A stretch of DNA of 64,000 nucleotides from Fibrobacter succinogenes. GTDB taxonomy: Bacteria > Fibrobacterota > Fibrobacteria > Fibrobacterales > Fibrobacteraceae. A model generated the notes under the pieces. It did no database searches, was not told the DNA's origin, and was given only the letters and a program-made list of their open reading frames with translations. The stretch spans positions 1 to 64,000 of the forward strand of contig CADCDO010000005.1 in NCBI GenBank assembly GCA_902800345.1, in the 5' to 3' direction. Of this stretch, positions 11,228 through 20,208 are shown piece by piece. The translations under genes were made by a program, and so were the position numbers. The first letter of the stretch is position 1. Each line of letters begins with the position of its first letter.

Positions 11228-12049
11228 TTAAGCCTCCTTCCCTTTAGTCAACGGGAACAGTTGTAAATTCAAACGATAAACTTTATCGTATTCTTTTTCT
11301 TTGGCAGCAACGGCAACCACCTGCTGCCTGAGCATTTCAAGCTTTTGCACAAGCCATTTGTACGTCGCATCGGTCAAACCGAGCGTCACGCCAGCAGTAT
11401 GACGCTTTTCTGGCGGTATATCGTCAATGGCATCAGTCGCAAACTTTGACATTTGGCGGTTCATGGAACGCAACGCCAAAGGTATCGCCTCGGAAGATCC
11501 CGTCACAATCTTTTCAGTCTGTTGATAGGTATCCTCGCCGATCTTTTTCAAGAAATTCGCATGGACCATAAAGTCCAAGGATTGGCGAACCTCGGTCGCA
11601 CTCACCACCGGGTAACAGTTGCGTGCAAGTTCCAGGGGTTTTGCGCCCGGCATAATCGGGGCAAGTTCTCGCATCACTGGGTTTACCCACGATTCGAAAT
11701 ACTTGAACGCCTCGGCATCGACGACCCGCAAACGGTTTTCCTTCGCGATTTTCTGCATTTCATTGAATGCCTGAATCTTCTTGGCATCGCTCTTGGCATC
11801 GCCAAAACGCTCCATCGCGAAAAAATAGTCCCGGTCGGCGCCCGCAAGCCCCATTGCATCGGCAACTTTTTCAACACCATTATTGCTCAAGCGACTTTTA
11901 CCTTCGCACACGAGCTGGATGTAGTTTGGCGAAGAGAACCCCGCCAACTTGGAAAATTCACGCCACGAGAACAAAGAACTGCGTTTACGCTCTTCGTAAA
12001 AGTCCTGCATGTATTTTCGATAATCTTGATATTCAGTTATTGGTTTCAT
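11228..12049 (-). CDS. TIGR02147 family transcriptional regulator
   Basis: A 273-aa protein matching the TIGR02147 pattern: ITEYQDYRKYMQDFYEERKR at the N-terminus, an HTH-like segment FSWREFSKLAGFSSPNYIQL followed by VCEGKSRLS (about residues 24-52), LGLTDATYKWLV-like core features, and the C-terminal VYRLNLQLFPLTK that closes family members. This family is strongly expanded in Fibrobacter genomes, and I know of no defined ligand. It leads a two-gene operon with the lipoprotein downstream. A perfect 21-bp palindrome 113 bp upstream of its start is a plausible autoregulatory operator. Confidence 0.9.
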   Translation of the reverse strand: MKPITEYQDYRKYMQDFYEERKRSSLFSWREFSKLAGFSSPNYIQLVCEGKSRLSNNGVEKVADAMGLAGADRDYFFAMERFGDAKSDAKKIQAFNEMQKIAKENRLRVVDAEAFKYFESWVNPVMRELAPIMPGAKPLELARNCYPVVSATEVRQSLDFMVHANFLKKIGEDTYQQTEKIVTGSSEAIPLALRSMNRQMSKFATDAIDDIPPEKRHTAGVTLGLTDATYKWLVQKLEMLRQQVVAVAAKEKEYDKVYRLNLQLFPLTKGKEA

Positions 12050-12369
12050 ACCTATAATTTAAACTATTTTTTTTGAATACGCAATAGATTTTATTATACA
12101 AACATCAATTTTTTAAAGAATTTTTGCAATTTTTATACTTTTCAAAAAATTTTTATAAAAATATAATACACCGTGTATTATAAACGCGGGGACAAGCCAC
12201 CCCAAATTCTTCAAACTTCGCTTTTTTCAGACATTCAAAGCAGGCTGCCATCCAAAACACCGATTTCATTGCCAAAAATTCAATGTTTTAAAAGCTATTC
12301 ATAGAAAAAAACGCCCACTATAATATAGATTAGAGTATAAGTGTGGGAAAAATCTTCAAAAGGGTTAGA
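12050..12369. promoter_or_regulatory. Divergent promoter region with palindrome at 12162-12182
   Basis: A 320-bp region between the TIGR02147 regulator and the pectate lyase, very AT-rich. It contains perfect 10-bp arms TATAATACAC (12162-12171) and GTGTATTATA (12173-12182) around a single C. The left arm contains a TATAAT box. No gene is seen. The site could control either or both divergent units. Confidence 0.65.
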
Positions 12370-13680
12370 ATGAAGAGCATTTGGTTTGGCAAAATCAGAT
12401 TTGTATCTGCGGCTTTGTCGGTCGCCTGTTATTCTTTTGCGGCAAGTTATGCGCCCCCGGCGACGGCGGTCTCGAAAATCAACAGCTATCGCGGCTATTC
12501 GGAACTGACTGACGCGGCAAAGGGCATGGACATTGACCAATACACCTACAACATGACGACCTGGCAAATCGCAAATGGCGGTTTTGACAAGGCTCATGCC
12601 GACAAGTACAAAAGTGCCTACACGGGCGGCGAAAAATCCAGTTGGCGAGCGCAAGGCGGAGGCGACCTCGGCACGATCGACAACAACGCCACCATCCAAG
12701 AAATGCGACTCCTCGCCGTGCGTTACAAAGAAACCACGAACAACAACTACAAATCCGCATTCAAGACAAGTTTTAACAAGGCCGTCAATTTTCTTTTGAC
12801 GATGCAACGCACCAAGGGCGGACTCCCGCAAGTGTGGCCCAAGCGCGGCAACTATTCCGATCAGATTACGCTGAACGACAACGCCATGATCCGTGCGATG
12901 GTCACGATGATGGATATTGCAAACAAGATAAGTCCCTTTGACAGCGACATCATCGACGATGCCACCCGCAGCAAGATGAAAGACGCATTGGACAAGGCCA
13001 TCGACTTTTTGCTCAAAGCGCAAATCGTAAACGACGGGAAACTCACCGTCTGGTGCGCCCAGCACGATACAAACAGCCTCGCCCCGGTCGGTGCACGCGC
13101 CTATGAACTTGCGAGCAAGTCCGGCAGCGAATCTGCAGGAGCCGTATGGTTTCTCATGAACTGGCCCGAGCAAACCGACGCCATCCAAAAATCCATCAAG
13201 GGAGCAATCGAATGGTACAAGAAAACCCGCGTGACCGGGCTTTACTTCAACAAGAAGCAGGGCCGTTTTGAGGAACGCGACAACAATGTCCTATGGTACC
13301 GCTTTTACGAAGTCAACAACGACAACTACTTTTTCTGCGACCGCGACGGAGCTAGCACCAAGACGCAGGACTTCACCAAGATTAGCGAAGAACGCCGCAC
13401 TGGTTACCAGTGGGCGGGCGACTACGGCACCGCACTACTTTCAACGGAATCGGCATACTTGACCGCACTCGAAAAAATGCAGGAAACCAACGTAAACGAT
13501 ACGAGTGGAACACAGAATAGAGACAGCACAACGGTCATTGAAGCGTTGGGGCCAGCATACAAAGCGAAACAAGCAAACCGTTACTTTGTGGACATTGGTC
13601 GCAAATCGAACGGTGCAGGAGTTTATATTATGCGAAGCAACGAAAAAATGTACAGAGTAAATGGAAAGAATGCAAAATAG
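12370..13680 (+). CDS. Secreted pectate lyase, polysaccharide lyase family 10
   Basis: Cleaves polygalacturonate by beta-elimination. It matches PL10 throughout: WRAQGGGDLGTIDNNATIQE, GGLPQVWPKRGNYSDQITLN with DNAM following, WCAQHDTNSLAPVGARAYE, ASKSGSESAGAVWFLM, FYEVNNDNYFFCDRDG and EERRTGYQW. The ATG at 12370 (MKSIWFGK) follows an AAAAGGG ribosome-binding site and gives a clean signal peptide ending near SFAASYA; an in-frame GTG 27 bp upstream is less likely. It is followed 91 bp later by a pectinesterase, so de-esterification and lyase cleavage of pectin are encoded side by side. A single catalytic module with no binding domain is visible. Confidence 0.93.
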   Translation: MKSIWFGKIRFVSAALSVACYSFAASYAPPATAVSKINSYRGYSELTDAAKGMDIDQYTYNMTTWQIANGGFDKAHADKYKSAYTGGEKSSWRAQGGGDLGTIDNNATIQEMRLLAVRYKETTNNNYKSAFKTSFNKAVNFLLTMQRTKGGLPQVWPKRGNYSDQITLNDNAMIRAMVTMMDIANKISPFDSDIIDDATRSKMKDALDKAIDFLLKAQIVNDGKLTVWCAQHDTNSLAPVGARAYELASKSGSESAGAVWFLMNWPEQTDAIQKSIKGAIEWYKKTRVTGLYFNKKQGRFEERDNNVLWYRFYEVNNDNYFFCDRDGASTKTQDFTKISEERRTGYQWAGDYGTALLSTESAYLTALEKMQETNVNDTSGTQNRDSTTVIEALGPAYKAKQANRYFVDIGRKSNGAGVYIMRSNEKMYRVNGKNAK

Positions 13681-13683
13681 GCG

Positions 13684-13756
13684 CCCCCGGCACGGAGGCC
13701 GGGGTGACAATCAAAAAAAACGTCATTGCGAGCTGAAGGCGAAGCAATCCAAGCAT
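13684..13756. repeat. GC-rich hairpin plus interspersed 'CATTGCGAGC...GCAATC' element
   Basis: Between the two pectin genes lies a GC hairpin (CCCCGGC / GCCGGGG around 13686-13705), then GTCATTGCGAGC ... GAAGCAATCC, whose ATTGC and GCAAT ends can pair. Elements of the CATTGCGAG/GCAATC type are recurrent in many bacterial intergenic regions. No coding potential. Confidence 0.45.
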
Positions 13757-13771
13757 TAGAATCGAGGTCAT

Positions 13772-15880
13772 ATGTTGAATAGTTGGTTTTACAGAATTTT
13801 TATTTGTTCATCGCTCGCATGCGCGGCGACCGCTTTCGGCATTACAAAGCACGGTTTTGACTTTGTATTGGGAGTCGATGGCGACTTCAAGGCCGCCATC
13901 GCGAAAGCCTCCTCTTCGGGCGCAAGCGAATCCAAACGCTTTATCCTCTTTGTCCCGGATGGCGAATACAACATCACCAAGCTCACCGGCGATGAACACG
14001 GCAAAACAACGTTCAGCGGCTCGAACATTTCCATCATCGGACAGTCCGTTGACAAAACCATTATTTGGAACACGACTGACACTGAAGGCATCAGCACCAC
14101 GGCAACAATATACTTCCCCAGCAACAAGAACATGTATATGCAGGACATCACCCTGCAAAACAGAAGTTCCGTCAGTTCCGCCAACGCAGCACGACAAGTA
14201 GCCTTGCAGCAAAACGCAGGCGATAAGTTTATCTATAAGAACGTGCGCCTCTTGAGCGGACAAGACACTTACTACACCAAGAAAGGCCGCACCTACTGGG
14301 AAGGCGGCGAAATTGACGGCACCGTTGACTTTATCTGCGGCGGCGGCGACATATTCTTCGAAGGCACCAAGCTCGTGATGACACGAAATGGCGGCTACAT
14401 CACAGCGTCACAAAATCCAGATGACTGGGGCTACGTTTTCAACAACGCCATCATCGAAGTCAGCAATTCCAGTTTCAACAAGACATTCTACCTCGGGCGT
14501 TCCTGGGGACACGCAAAGACCATATTCCTGAACACCATCATGCGCGCAGAGCCCAGGGCAGAAGGCTGGGGCCCCGACATGAACTCCGCGCCCGCCGTTT
14601 TCGGCGAATACAACAGCAAGAACGGGAGCGGTGGTGACATCAACACGAGCCAGCGCAAGACCCGCTTTGACGGAGGCAAGGATCCGTCTTCGGCAACAAC
14701 GCTCAAGACCGTCTGGAACGCAAGCGATGCCGCCAAATACACACTCAAGAACGTCCTTGGCGGTAACGACAACTGGGAACCGAACAAACTCACAGTCCAA
14801 GTCTCCGCCCCGAAAATTTCACAAGAAGGCGCGAATATCATCTGGAACGATGACGACAACGCCATTTGCTGGGCCATCTTTGTCAACGGCAAATACCACA
14901 GCAACACCACGTCCAATTCCATTGACGTCGGCACCATCGCCGCAGGTTCCAAAGTCACCGTCCGCGCCGCAAACTCCATGGGCGGACTCGGCGCCACCTC
15001 AAACGAAATCACTATTCTCGAAGCAAACGTCACCTACTACAACTTGAGAATCAATTCATCCATCGGCGGCGCAGTCGTTGCCGCCCCCAACCGCGATAAA
15101 ATCGCCGAAGGCACATCCGTCACCATCACGGCAGAACCCGCCACAGGCTGGAAATTCGCCGGCTGGACAGGCAAAAGCGCAAGCGATGCAGGCACCACAA
15201 ACACATGGAAAACAACGATGACCAAGGACATCGAGCTTGGCGCCACCTTCGAAGCCAAAGGCACAACCACATTCCAGGCCGAAGACGGCATCGTCGATAA
15301 CGCCACCAGCGAAAGCACCAACGCAGGCTTTGCGGGCGCCGGCTACATCAACTTCGGCACCGGGAAGTCCAGCGTCCAAATTCCCGTCTATGCGGAATAC
15401 CCCGGCGAATACACCATGGTGATGACATACGCCAACGGCAGCGGCAAAGCCCGCAGCCTCGCCATCGCTGCCCCCGGCACTTGTACCGCCGGAATCGACG
15501 GATGCAAAGGCGCCAACATCATTTCGTTCGAAGCCACCGAAAATTGGACCACATACCAGACAAAAGAAACTACCATTACACTCCCCAAAGGAGCAAGTTA
15601 CATCACCTTCGCCATCGTTGACGGAAACGACGGACCGAACCTCGACCAAATCAAACTCACCGAAAAGAACGTCAATAAAGGCGATACGACGATAACGCTT
15701 TTCCCAATACAATCGCAAACAGGCAACACAATCAGCGAGTCCCGTATCTACAACACGAACGGCAAACTAGTACGATATGTCAACGGAAACGCCGATATGA
15801 AGGGCCTCGCCCCGGGAATTTACATCGTAAAGACAACAACACAAAGAAATCACAAACAAAAAATGGTCCAGGTCCACTAG
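13772..15880 (+). CDS. Secreted multidomain pectinesterase (CE8) with CBM and sorting-like tail
   Basis: Removes methyl esters from pectin. Domains of the 702-aa protein: signal peptide (1-22); CE8 beta-helix (about 25-330) with GQDTYY (163-168), IDGTVDFICG (181-190) and LGRSWG (241-246), the conserved catalytic Gln/Asp/Asp/Arg motifs; an Fn3-like stretch (about 340-415); a divergent InlB-type B repeat with GWKFAGWTG (about 423-495); a CBM6/35-like module starting FQAEDG (about 500-632); and a C-terminal segment IYNTNGKLVRYV...GLAPGIYIVK resembling a type IX secretion sorting domain (655-702). It probably acts with the upstream PL10 lyase. The ATG follows a GAGGTC ribosome-binding site. Confidence 0.92.
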   Translation: MLNSWFYRIFICSSLACAATAFGITKHGFDFVLGVDGDFKAAIAKASSSGASESKRFILFVPDGEYNITKLTGDEHGKTTFSGSNISIIGQSVDKTIIWNTTDTEGISTTATIYFPSNKNMYMQDITLQNRSSVSSANAARQVALQQNAGDKFIYKNVRLLSGQDTYYTKKGRTYWEGGEIDGTVDFICGGGDIFFEGTKLVMTRNGGYITASQNPDDWGYVFNNAIIEVSNSSFNKTFYLGRSWGHAKTIFLNTIMRAEPRAEGWGPDMNSAPAVFGEYNSKNGSGGDINTSQRKTRFDGGKDPSSATTLKTVWNASDAAKYTLKNVLGGNDNWEPNKLTVQVSAPKISQEGANIIWNDDDNAICWAIFVNGKYHSNTTSNSIDVGTIAAGSKVTVRAANSMGGLGATSNEITILEANVTYYNLRINSSIGGAVVAAPNRDKIAEGTSVTITAEPATGWKFAGWTGKSASDAGTTNTWKTTMTKDIELGATFEAKGTTTFQAEDGIVDNATSESTNAGFAGAGYINFGTGKSSVQIPVYAEYPGEYTMVMTYANGSGKARSLAIAAPGTCTAGIDGCKGANIISFEATENWTTYQTKETTITLPKGASYITFAIVDGNDGPNLDQIKLTEKNVNKGDTTITLFPIQSQTGNTISESRIYNTNGKLVRYVNGNADMKGLAPGIYIVKTTTQRNHKQKMVQVH

Positions 15881-15899
15881 AATTTGTTAATTTTATGGC

Positions 15900-16811
15900 A
15901 TGCTTGGAATCGAACAGAAAAAAGGAAATGACGAACAGCTCTGCGGCAGGATGATTGCCTACGCAAGAATTTTGCCCTCCCCGGACGCCGAACCCAACGA
16001 AACTCCGTTTGACGACATGATCAAAAACGGTCTTTTGACATTGGAAGGCGACTTTCGCCAATTTGCCCATACGCCAAGCAAAAGAGAAGTCAACCGCGCC
16101 GTCGATGCCAAGTTCAACAACTTCCTCGAAACCATGGAAGAAAACGGCGTGGAACTCCCCGACAACATAAACGTCGACGCCATGCGCGAACGCCTCCATG
16201 AACTTGCGAACATGGAAGTCATCCCCATTCCCGCCCGCATCGGAAACTTCAACAACGAAGAAGACATCCTCAAAGAAGATGCGGACATCTACTACATCGG
16301 CGAATTTATCGGTGCAAACCAGGCACATTACTGCCTCACCACGCTCCCCATCTATTACCAGGCAAAGTATCGCGAACAAGCTAAGCGCAGCGAAATGGAC
16401 ATGCTCAACGAAGTGCTCTCGCAATTCGAAGAAGGCGACTTCGTAGGCACCGAAGAAATCCAGAAAGATTCCGAAGAGCTCTTTCCGAAAGGACTCACGC
16501 TCAATACCTTCATGGGCGACCTCTCGAAACTCCTCAACGTGCGCGTCATACCGTTCTTGCTCGCCTGCGAATCCGACAACGAGTACAACACGCAAATTCA
16601 GCTTTTCTACACGTTCATGAAGGGATACCCCGATCAGAACGACATCAAGCGAATCGACAAAGCCTTACGTGAACTCCGCAAACAAAGCGATTCCATCGCA
16701 GCCCGCAACCTGCTCGAACTCAGCTGCAAGCGCATCAACGCCATCTACAACGAAGATTCTCAACTCGCCAGCGAACTCGCCAAGCAAATCGAAACCATCG
16801 AAAAAGTGTAG
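15900..16811 (+). CDS. Hypothetical cytoplasmic protein
   Basis: An unrecognised 303-aa acidic protein, with no signal peptide, membrane helix or catalytic motif. It appears mostly helical, with long amphipathic stretches (EREQAKRSEMDMLNEVLSQF-like and the C-terminal SELAKQIETIEKV). It starts 20 bp after the pectinesterase stop with a poor ribosome-binding site, so it may depend on read-through from that gene. GC content and codon use match the neighbours. It is closed by a bidirectional hairpin terminator. The function is unknown. Confidence 0.7.
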   Translation: MLGIEQKKGNDEQLCGRMIAYARILPSPDAEPNETPFDDMIKNGLLTLEGDFRQFAHTPSKREVNRAVDAKFNNFLETMEENGVELPDNINVDAMRERLHELANMEVIPIPARIGNFNNEEDILKEDADIYYIGEFIGANQAHYCLTTLPIYYQAKYREQAKRSEMDMLNEVLSQFEEGDFVGTEEIQKDSEELFPKGLTLNTFMGDLSKLLNVRVIPFLLACESDNEYNTQIQLFYTFMKGYPDQNDIKRIDKALRELRKQSDSIAARNLLELSCKRINAIYNEDSQLASELAKQIETIEKV

Positions 16812-16844
16812 AATCTACATCGCAAAAAAATTGCATACAAAAAG

Positions 16845-16868
16845 TCCCGGATTAGATCCGGGATTTCT
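16845..16868. terminator. Bidirectional terminator between convergent genes
   Basis: A perfect 8-bp stem TCCCGGAT (16845-16852) / ATCCGGGA (16856-16863) with a 3-nt loop, with TTTCTT after it on the plus strand and CTTTTT after it on the minus strand. Confidence 0.8.
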
Positions 16869-17839
16869 TAATTCAATTTATATAGTTCCAATAGTTCTTG
16901 AACCTTTTGGGGAACTTTTCCAAATTTCCGTTCATATTTTTTGCGAGTCGTCCATTCCTTCGGGAACATGCACAAAGCCTGTAGCCAAGCCTTCGCCAAA
17001 GCTTTACAAATAGACACTTTCGAAAGCTTTTTCCCGTCACCGGATTGACCCGGAACACCCCCCTTCGCCATGTTCAAATAACGCACAAAGCCGCGAACCG
17101 GGAGTTTCAGGATATCGCCCAAAGGCAACAAGCGAATTGCCGAGCGCAATCGATTGCGTTCTGAATAAAACAACTTCAACGGCGAGTAACGGACTGTCGT
17201 CATGGAGCGTTCATGATAAACTCTAGCCTCCGGGCAAAAGACGGTCTTGAACCCGGCCAAATTGTGCCTAAAATACCATTCAGTCTCTTCAAAAAACAAG
17301 AAGAAACTCGCATCCATCTTGCCTGCCGCTTCAGCCGCCGCCTTGCGGAAACTCATCACGGCACCATAGCAACCGAAAACTTCTTTTTCGCGAATGTCCG
17401 CATCAGATGCATCAAGACCGCTGCCTTCATTTTTTGCAAAGAGGTCCGGCCCCAATAAAACGCCTACGGCATTCACAAAGCCGCTTTTTTCCATCACAAG
17501 ACTTGCAACAGAACCGCATTCCGGGTGGCGATCAAAGCACTTGAGCAAGTTTTCGGCCCACGCAGGGTCGAATTCCAAATCCATATTGCAAAGCACCTGT
17601 ATCTCGGATTCCATCTGCGAAAGAAGTCCGTTACAGGCGCCAGCATATCCCAAATTTTCGGGACTTTCGACAATTTTGCATTCAAGCGCAGAACTTTTCA
17701 AAAGCTCTATGGAATTATCCGTCGAGGCATTATCAAAAACAAAAACCCGAACAGGGTTCGTCTGCGCAAGCAAACTTTTAACACACGCCAATAGTTCCGA
17801 GCCACCATTATAATTGATAATACCGACATCTATTTTCAT
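16868..17839 (-). CDS. Family 2 glycosyltransferase (rhamnosyltransferase-like)
   Basis: A GT-A fold transferase, likely inner-membrane associated, adding a sugar to a cell-surface glycan. The N-terminus MKIDVGIINYNGGSELLACV has the GT2 nucleotide-binding start, FVFDNASTDNS the first acidic region, ESPENLGYAGACN the rhamnosyltransferase-type loop, and VLCNMDLEFDP the DxD-type metal site; FLFFEETEWYFR follows at about 190. The start at 17839 (MKIDVG) is preferred to an upstream in-frame ATG because it begins at the first beta strand; 323 aa. It is isolated by terminators on both sides. Acceptor and donor are unknown. Confidence 0.88.
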   Translation of the reverse strand: MKIDVGIINYNGGSELLACVKSLLAQTNPVRVFVFDNASTDNSIELLKSSALECKIVESPENLGYAGACNGLLSQMESEIQVLCNMDLEFDPAWAENLLKCFDRHPECGSVASLVMEKSGFVNAVGVLLGPDLFAKNEGSGLDASDADIREKEVFGCYGAVMSFRKAAAEAAGKMDASFFLFFEETEWYFRHNLAGFKTVFCPEARVYHERSMTTVRYSPLKLFYSERNRLRSAIRLLPLGDILKLPVRGFVRYLNMAKGGVPGQSGDGKKLSKVSICKALAKAWLQALCMFPKEWTTRKKYERKFGKVPQKVQELLELYKLN

Positions 17840-17862
17840 AAAAAACCAAGGAAAAAGTAAAA

Positions 17863-17883
17863 AAGGGACCGGCACGGTCCCTT
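17863..17883 (-). terminator. Terminator of the LamG lipoprotein gene
   Basis: Perfect 8-bp arms AAGGGACC / GGTCCCTT with a 5-nt loop, followed by TTTTTTACTTTTT on the minus strand, just past the stop of the LamG gene. Confidence 0.85.
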
Positions 17884-17912
17884 CAAATATAGATTAAATG
17901 CAAAGCAAATTA

Positions 17913-19871
17913 CTACAATCCGTAGTAACGGATATAGTCGATTTCGCCGACAAAGAAACGGTTATGCTTTGCTTGCATCATCGCATCGTAACCAATGCCA
18001 ATGTCATATCCCAAAGCGGACACGTCACCCTTAGCTGCAGCCTTCACTGCCAAATTGTCGTTCTGGAATACCTTGATGGAATCGGCAGTGCGTTCTACGC
18101 GAATCTTAGTCCATTCATCAAGAGCAAGCTTGTCACCTTTATAGAGGTTCCATTCCGTACCATCAACGTCTTCGTCACGGAAATGAACCGTAAGCACGCC
18201 ATTGTCGAGGCGAACAATCCAGCCAGTGCCATAGCGTCCAGGAGGTTCAGCCACGATGATGTTCTGCATTTCGCCAAACTTGGTTGGTTTCACGCGAGTT
18301 TCAATAGCAAAGGTATTGCGCTTGAACGTCTTGGAAAGCGGAACCACCAAACCAGACTTGCCATCGAGAACAACCGTCGTATCGACAACTTCTGGTTCAC
18401 CCACCAAATACTTCGTGGAGTTATTAGCCATGCGGTCAAGGCCCACAAACGTAGGCTCGTTGAATTCCCATGCGACAAGCGGCTTTTCCACCTTTTCGGT
18501 CACAGAACCTTCTGTAAAGGAACCGAGCTTGCCAAAGCGAACATAATCCATTTCACCTATAAAATAGCGGTCATGGAAATTCTGCTGCATGCCGTCATAA
18601 CCAATGCTCCAATCGTAGGCCATTTGGGTCAAGTCACCCTTATAAGCGGCAGCAACCGTAACCTTGCCATTTTGGAAAAGTTTGACGCTATCGGCACTGC
18701 GTTCCAAGCGGATGTCGTTCCATTCATCGAGAGCCATGCGTTCACCCGGGAAAACGCTCCAGTCATCGCCATCCTTTTCGGCATCGCGCAAGTGGACCGT
18801 CAAAACGCCTTCATCAATGCGGAGCTGCCAGCCATCAACGCCCCTTCCGGGAGGTTCGGCCACAATAATATTCTGCATAGTGCCAAACTTGGTCGGCTTT
18901 ACGCGTGCTTCCACGACAAAATCGTTAATATTGATTTTGGAATCAAGCGTCACCGAGAACCCGGACTGGCCATCAAAAGCAGCAATCCCATCAACAGCGG
19001 AGACCGCACCTTCGGTCACGGTCGCATTGTGCCCGTTGCCAGTCACATCAAGGCCCACATTTGCGGAATCATTAAAGCTCCATTCGGCAATCCAAGTCTC
19101 ATCGAGTTTCAAGGAATCGCCTTTTTCGACATCAACGTCACCACAGCCCTTCGGCGAAGTTTTGCAAGTCGCAGAAGTATCGACCACAGATTCAACCGTA
19201 TCCTTGATATCCTTCACGACTTCTACGTCAATTTGGTCGATTTTACCATTTTTGCAATGGCACTTGCCGAATTCTTTCTTATCGAAACCGATTGTAATCT
19301 TACCTTTCACCGAGATTTCGGTGCCATTACGGAAAGCCCCCTCGATTTTTCCGTTCACCACGATGACAACAACCGATTCGGCATGTTCCACGCGGATATT
19401 GTTGAGCTTGTTCTTATCGCAGACTTTATCCGTTACGAATTTTTTCCATTCGCCATCTGCCTTGTCTCGCCAAGAATAAACAACCGCCCCATCTTCTACT
19501 TGAACAATCCAAGCGGCCCCATCGCCATCGACGCCAGCCGAGGCTACTGTATAAGTGGAGTCGTCCTTAACCGTCACATCGGCGTTGACTGCAATATTGC
19601 CATTTTCAAGCGTAGAGTCAATCGTAACAGAAGCGTTTTCAAGTTCTTCAGAAGTCGAAGCGTCAAATTGACGAGAATCAACGACGGAACGTCTGTAAAG
19701 AGCCATATGGGCCTTAGCATCTTGTACATTGACAACAGCGATTCCTTCGGAATTGGCTTTTTTATCACTTGCCGAAACCGGAGACGAAAAATCGTCCGAA
19801 TTCGAAGAACACCCTGCAATTACACCAAAAGTCGCCATGGCAACTGCAGACAACAAATACTTTTTATTCAT
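17913..19871 (-). CDS. Lipoprotein with repeated LamG/concanavalin A-like domains
   Basis: A predicted surface lipoprotein (652 aa) that probably binds carbohydrate. The signal peptide carries a lipobox GVIAGC (Cys about residue 21), then a short Ser-rich linker. Two clear LamG-like domains (about 265-440 and 445-652) share AxxR/TRVKPTKFGxMQNIIVAEPP, GVLTVHxRD and ALDEWxxIRxERxADSxKxFQN; a third, more degenerate copy lies at about 75-215 and holds the disulfide candidates CHC. It is monocistronic, with the terminator at 17863. No catalytic glycoside hydrolase motif is visible, so a binding role is inferred. Confidence 0.88.
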   Translation of the reverse strand: MNKKYLLSAVAMATFGVIAGCSSNSDDFSSPVSASDKKANSEGIAVVNVQDAKAHMALYRRSVVDSRQFDASTSEELENASVTIDSTLENGNIAVNADVTVKDDSTYTVASAGVDGDGAAWIVQVEDGAVVYSWRDKADGEWKKFVTDKVCDKNKLNNIRVEHAESVVVIVVNGKIEGAFRNGTEISVKGKITIGFDKKEFGKCHCKNGKIDQIDVEVVKDIKDTVESVVDTSATCKTSPKGCGDVDVEKGDSLKLDETWIAEWSFNDSANVGLDVTGNGHNATVTEGAVSAVDGIAAFDGQSGFSVTLDSKININDFVVEARVKPTKFGTMQNIIVAEPPGRGVDGWQLRIDEGVLTVHLRDAEKDGDDWSVFPGERMALDEWNDIRLERSADSVKLFQNGKVTVAAAYKGDLTQMAYDWSIGYDGMQQNFHDRYFIGEMDYVRFGKLGSFTEGSVTEKVEKPLVAWEFNEPTFVGLDRMANNSTKYLVGEPEVVDTTVVLDGKSGLVVPLSKTFKRNTFAIETRVKPTKFGEMQNIIVAEPPGRYGTGWIVRLDNGVLTVHFRDEDVDGTEWNLYKGDKLALDEWTKIRVERTADSIKVFQNDNLAVKAAAKGDVSALGYDIGIGYDAMMQAKHNRFFVGEIDYIRYYGL

Positions 19872-20208
19872 GAATTCTCCTTTTTACTGAACAAGAAAAT
19901 AACAAATTCACTCGCAAAAAACAAGAATTTTTTCTCTATCTTGGTCAAAACCGTACTGGAACGGGATATAGCTAAGGAGGCTTAGAATATTCGGCATGAA
20001 TTTCAGTTGTTTGTGTATCATCACAATACACTCGATTTCAAAACCGTTTTCCTTGACAAAAGAAAGGAACTTGCTCCTGTTTCCAAAATACTTTAGGCAT
20101 CTTTCGGAGCCAACATCGCAATATCATAACGAATCTTATTGCGATACATAAAAACCTTTTTTCTTAAATATAAATTTTTCACACGCAAAAATACTATTAT
20201 TATAGGGC
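19872..20208. promoter_or_regulatory. Divergent intergenic region with inverted repeat at 20115-20145
   Basis: A 337-bp gap with no convincing gene. It has perfect 9-bp arms ATCGCAATA (20115-20123) and TATTGCGAT (20137-20145) around 13 nt. It lies between the LamG lipoprotein start and the flippase-like gene and could be an operator or RNA hairpin. Confidence 0.5.

Noticed and set aside
17898..19985. 695-codon plus-strand frame
   Set aside because: Antisense to the LamG lipoprotein, which has a signal peptide, lipobox and repeated domains; the plus-strand frame has no recognisable protein pattern and arises from codon bias.
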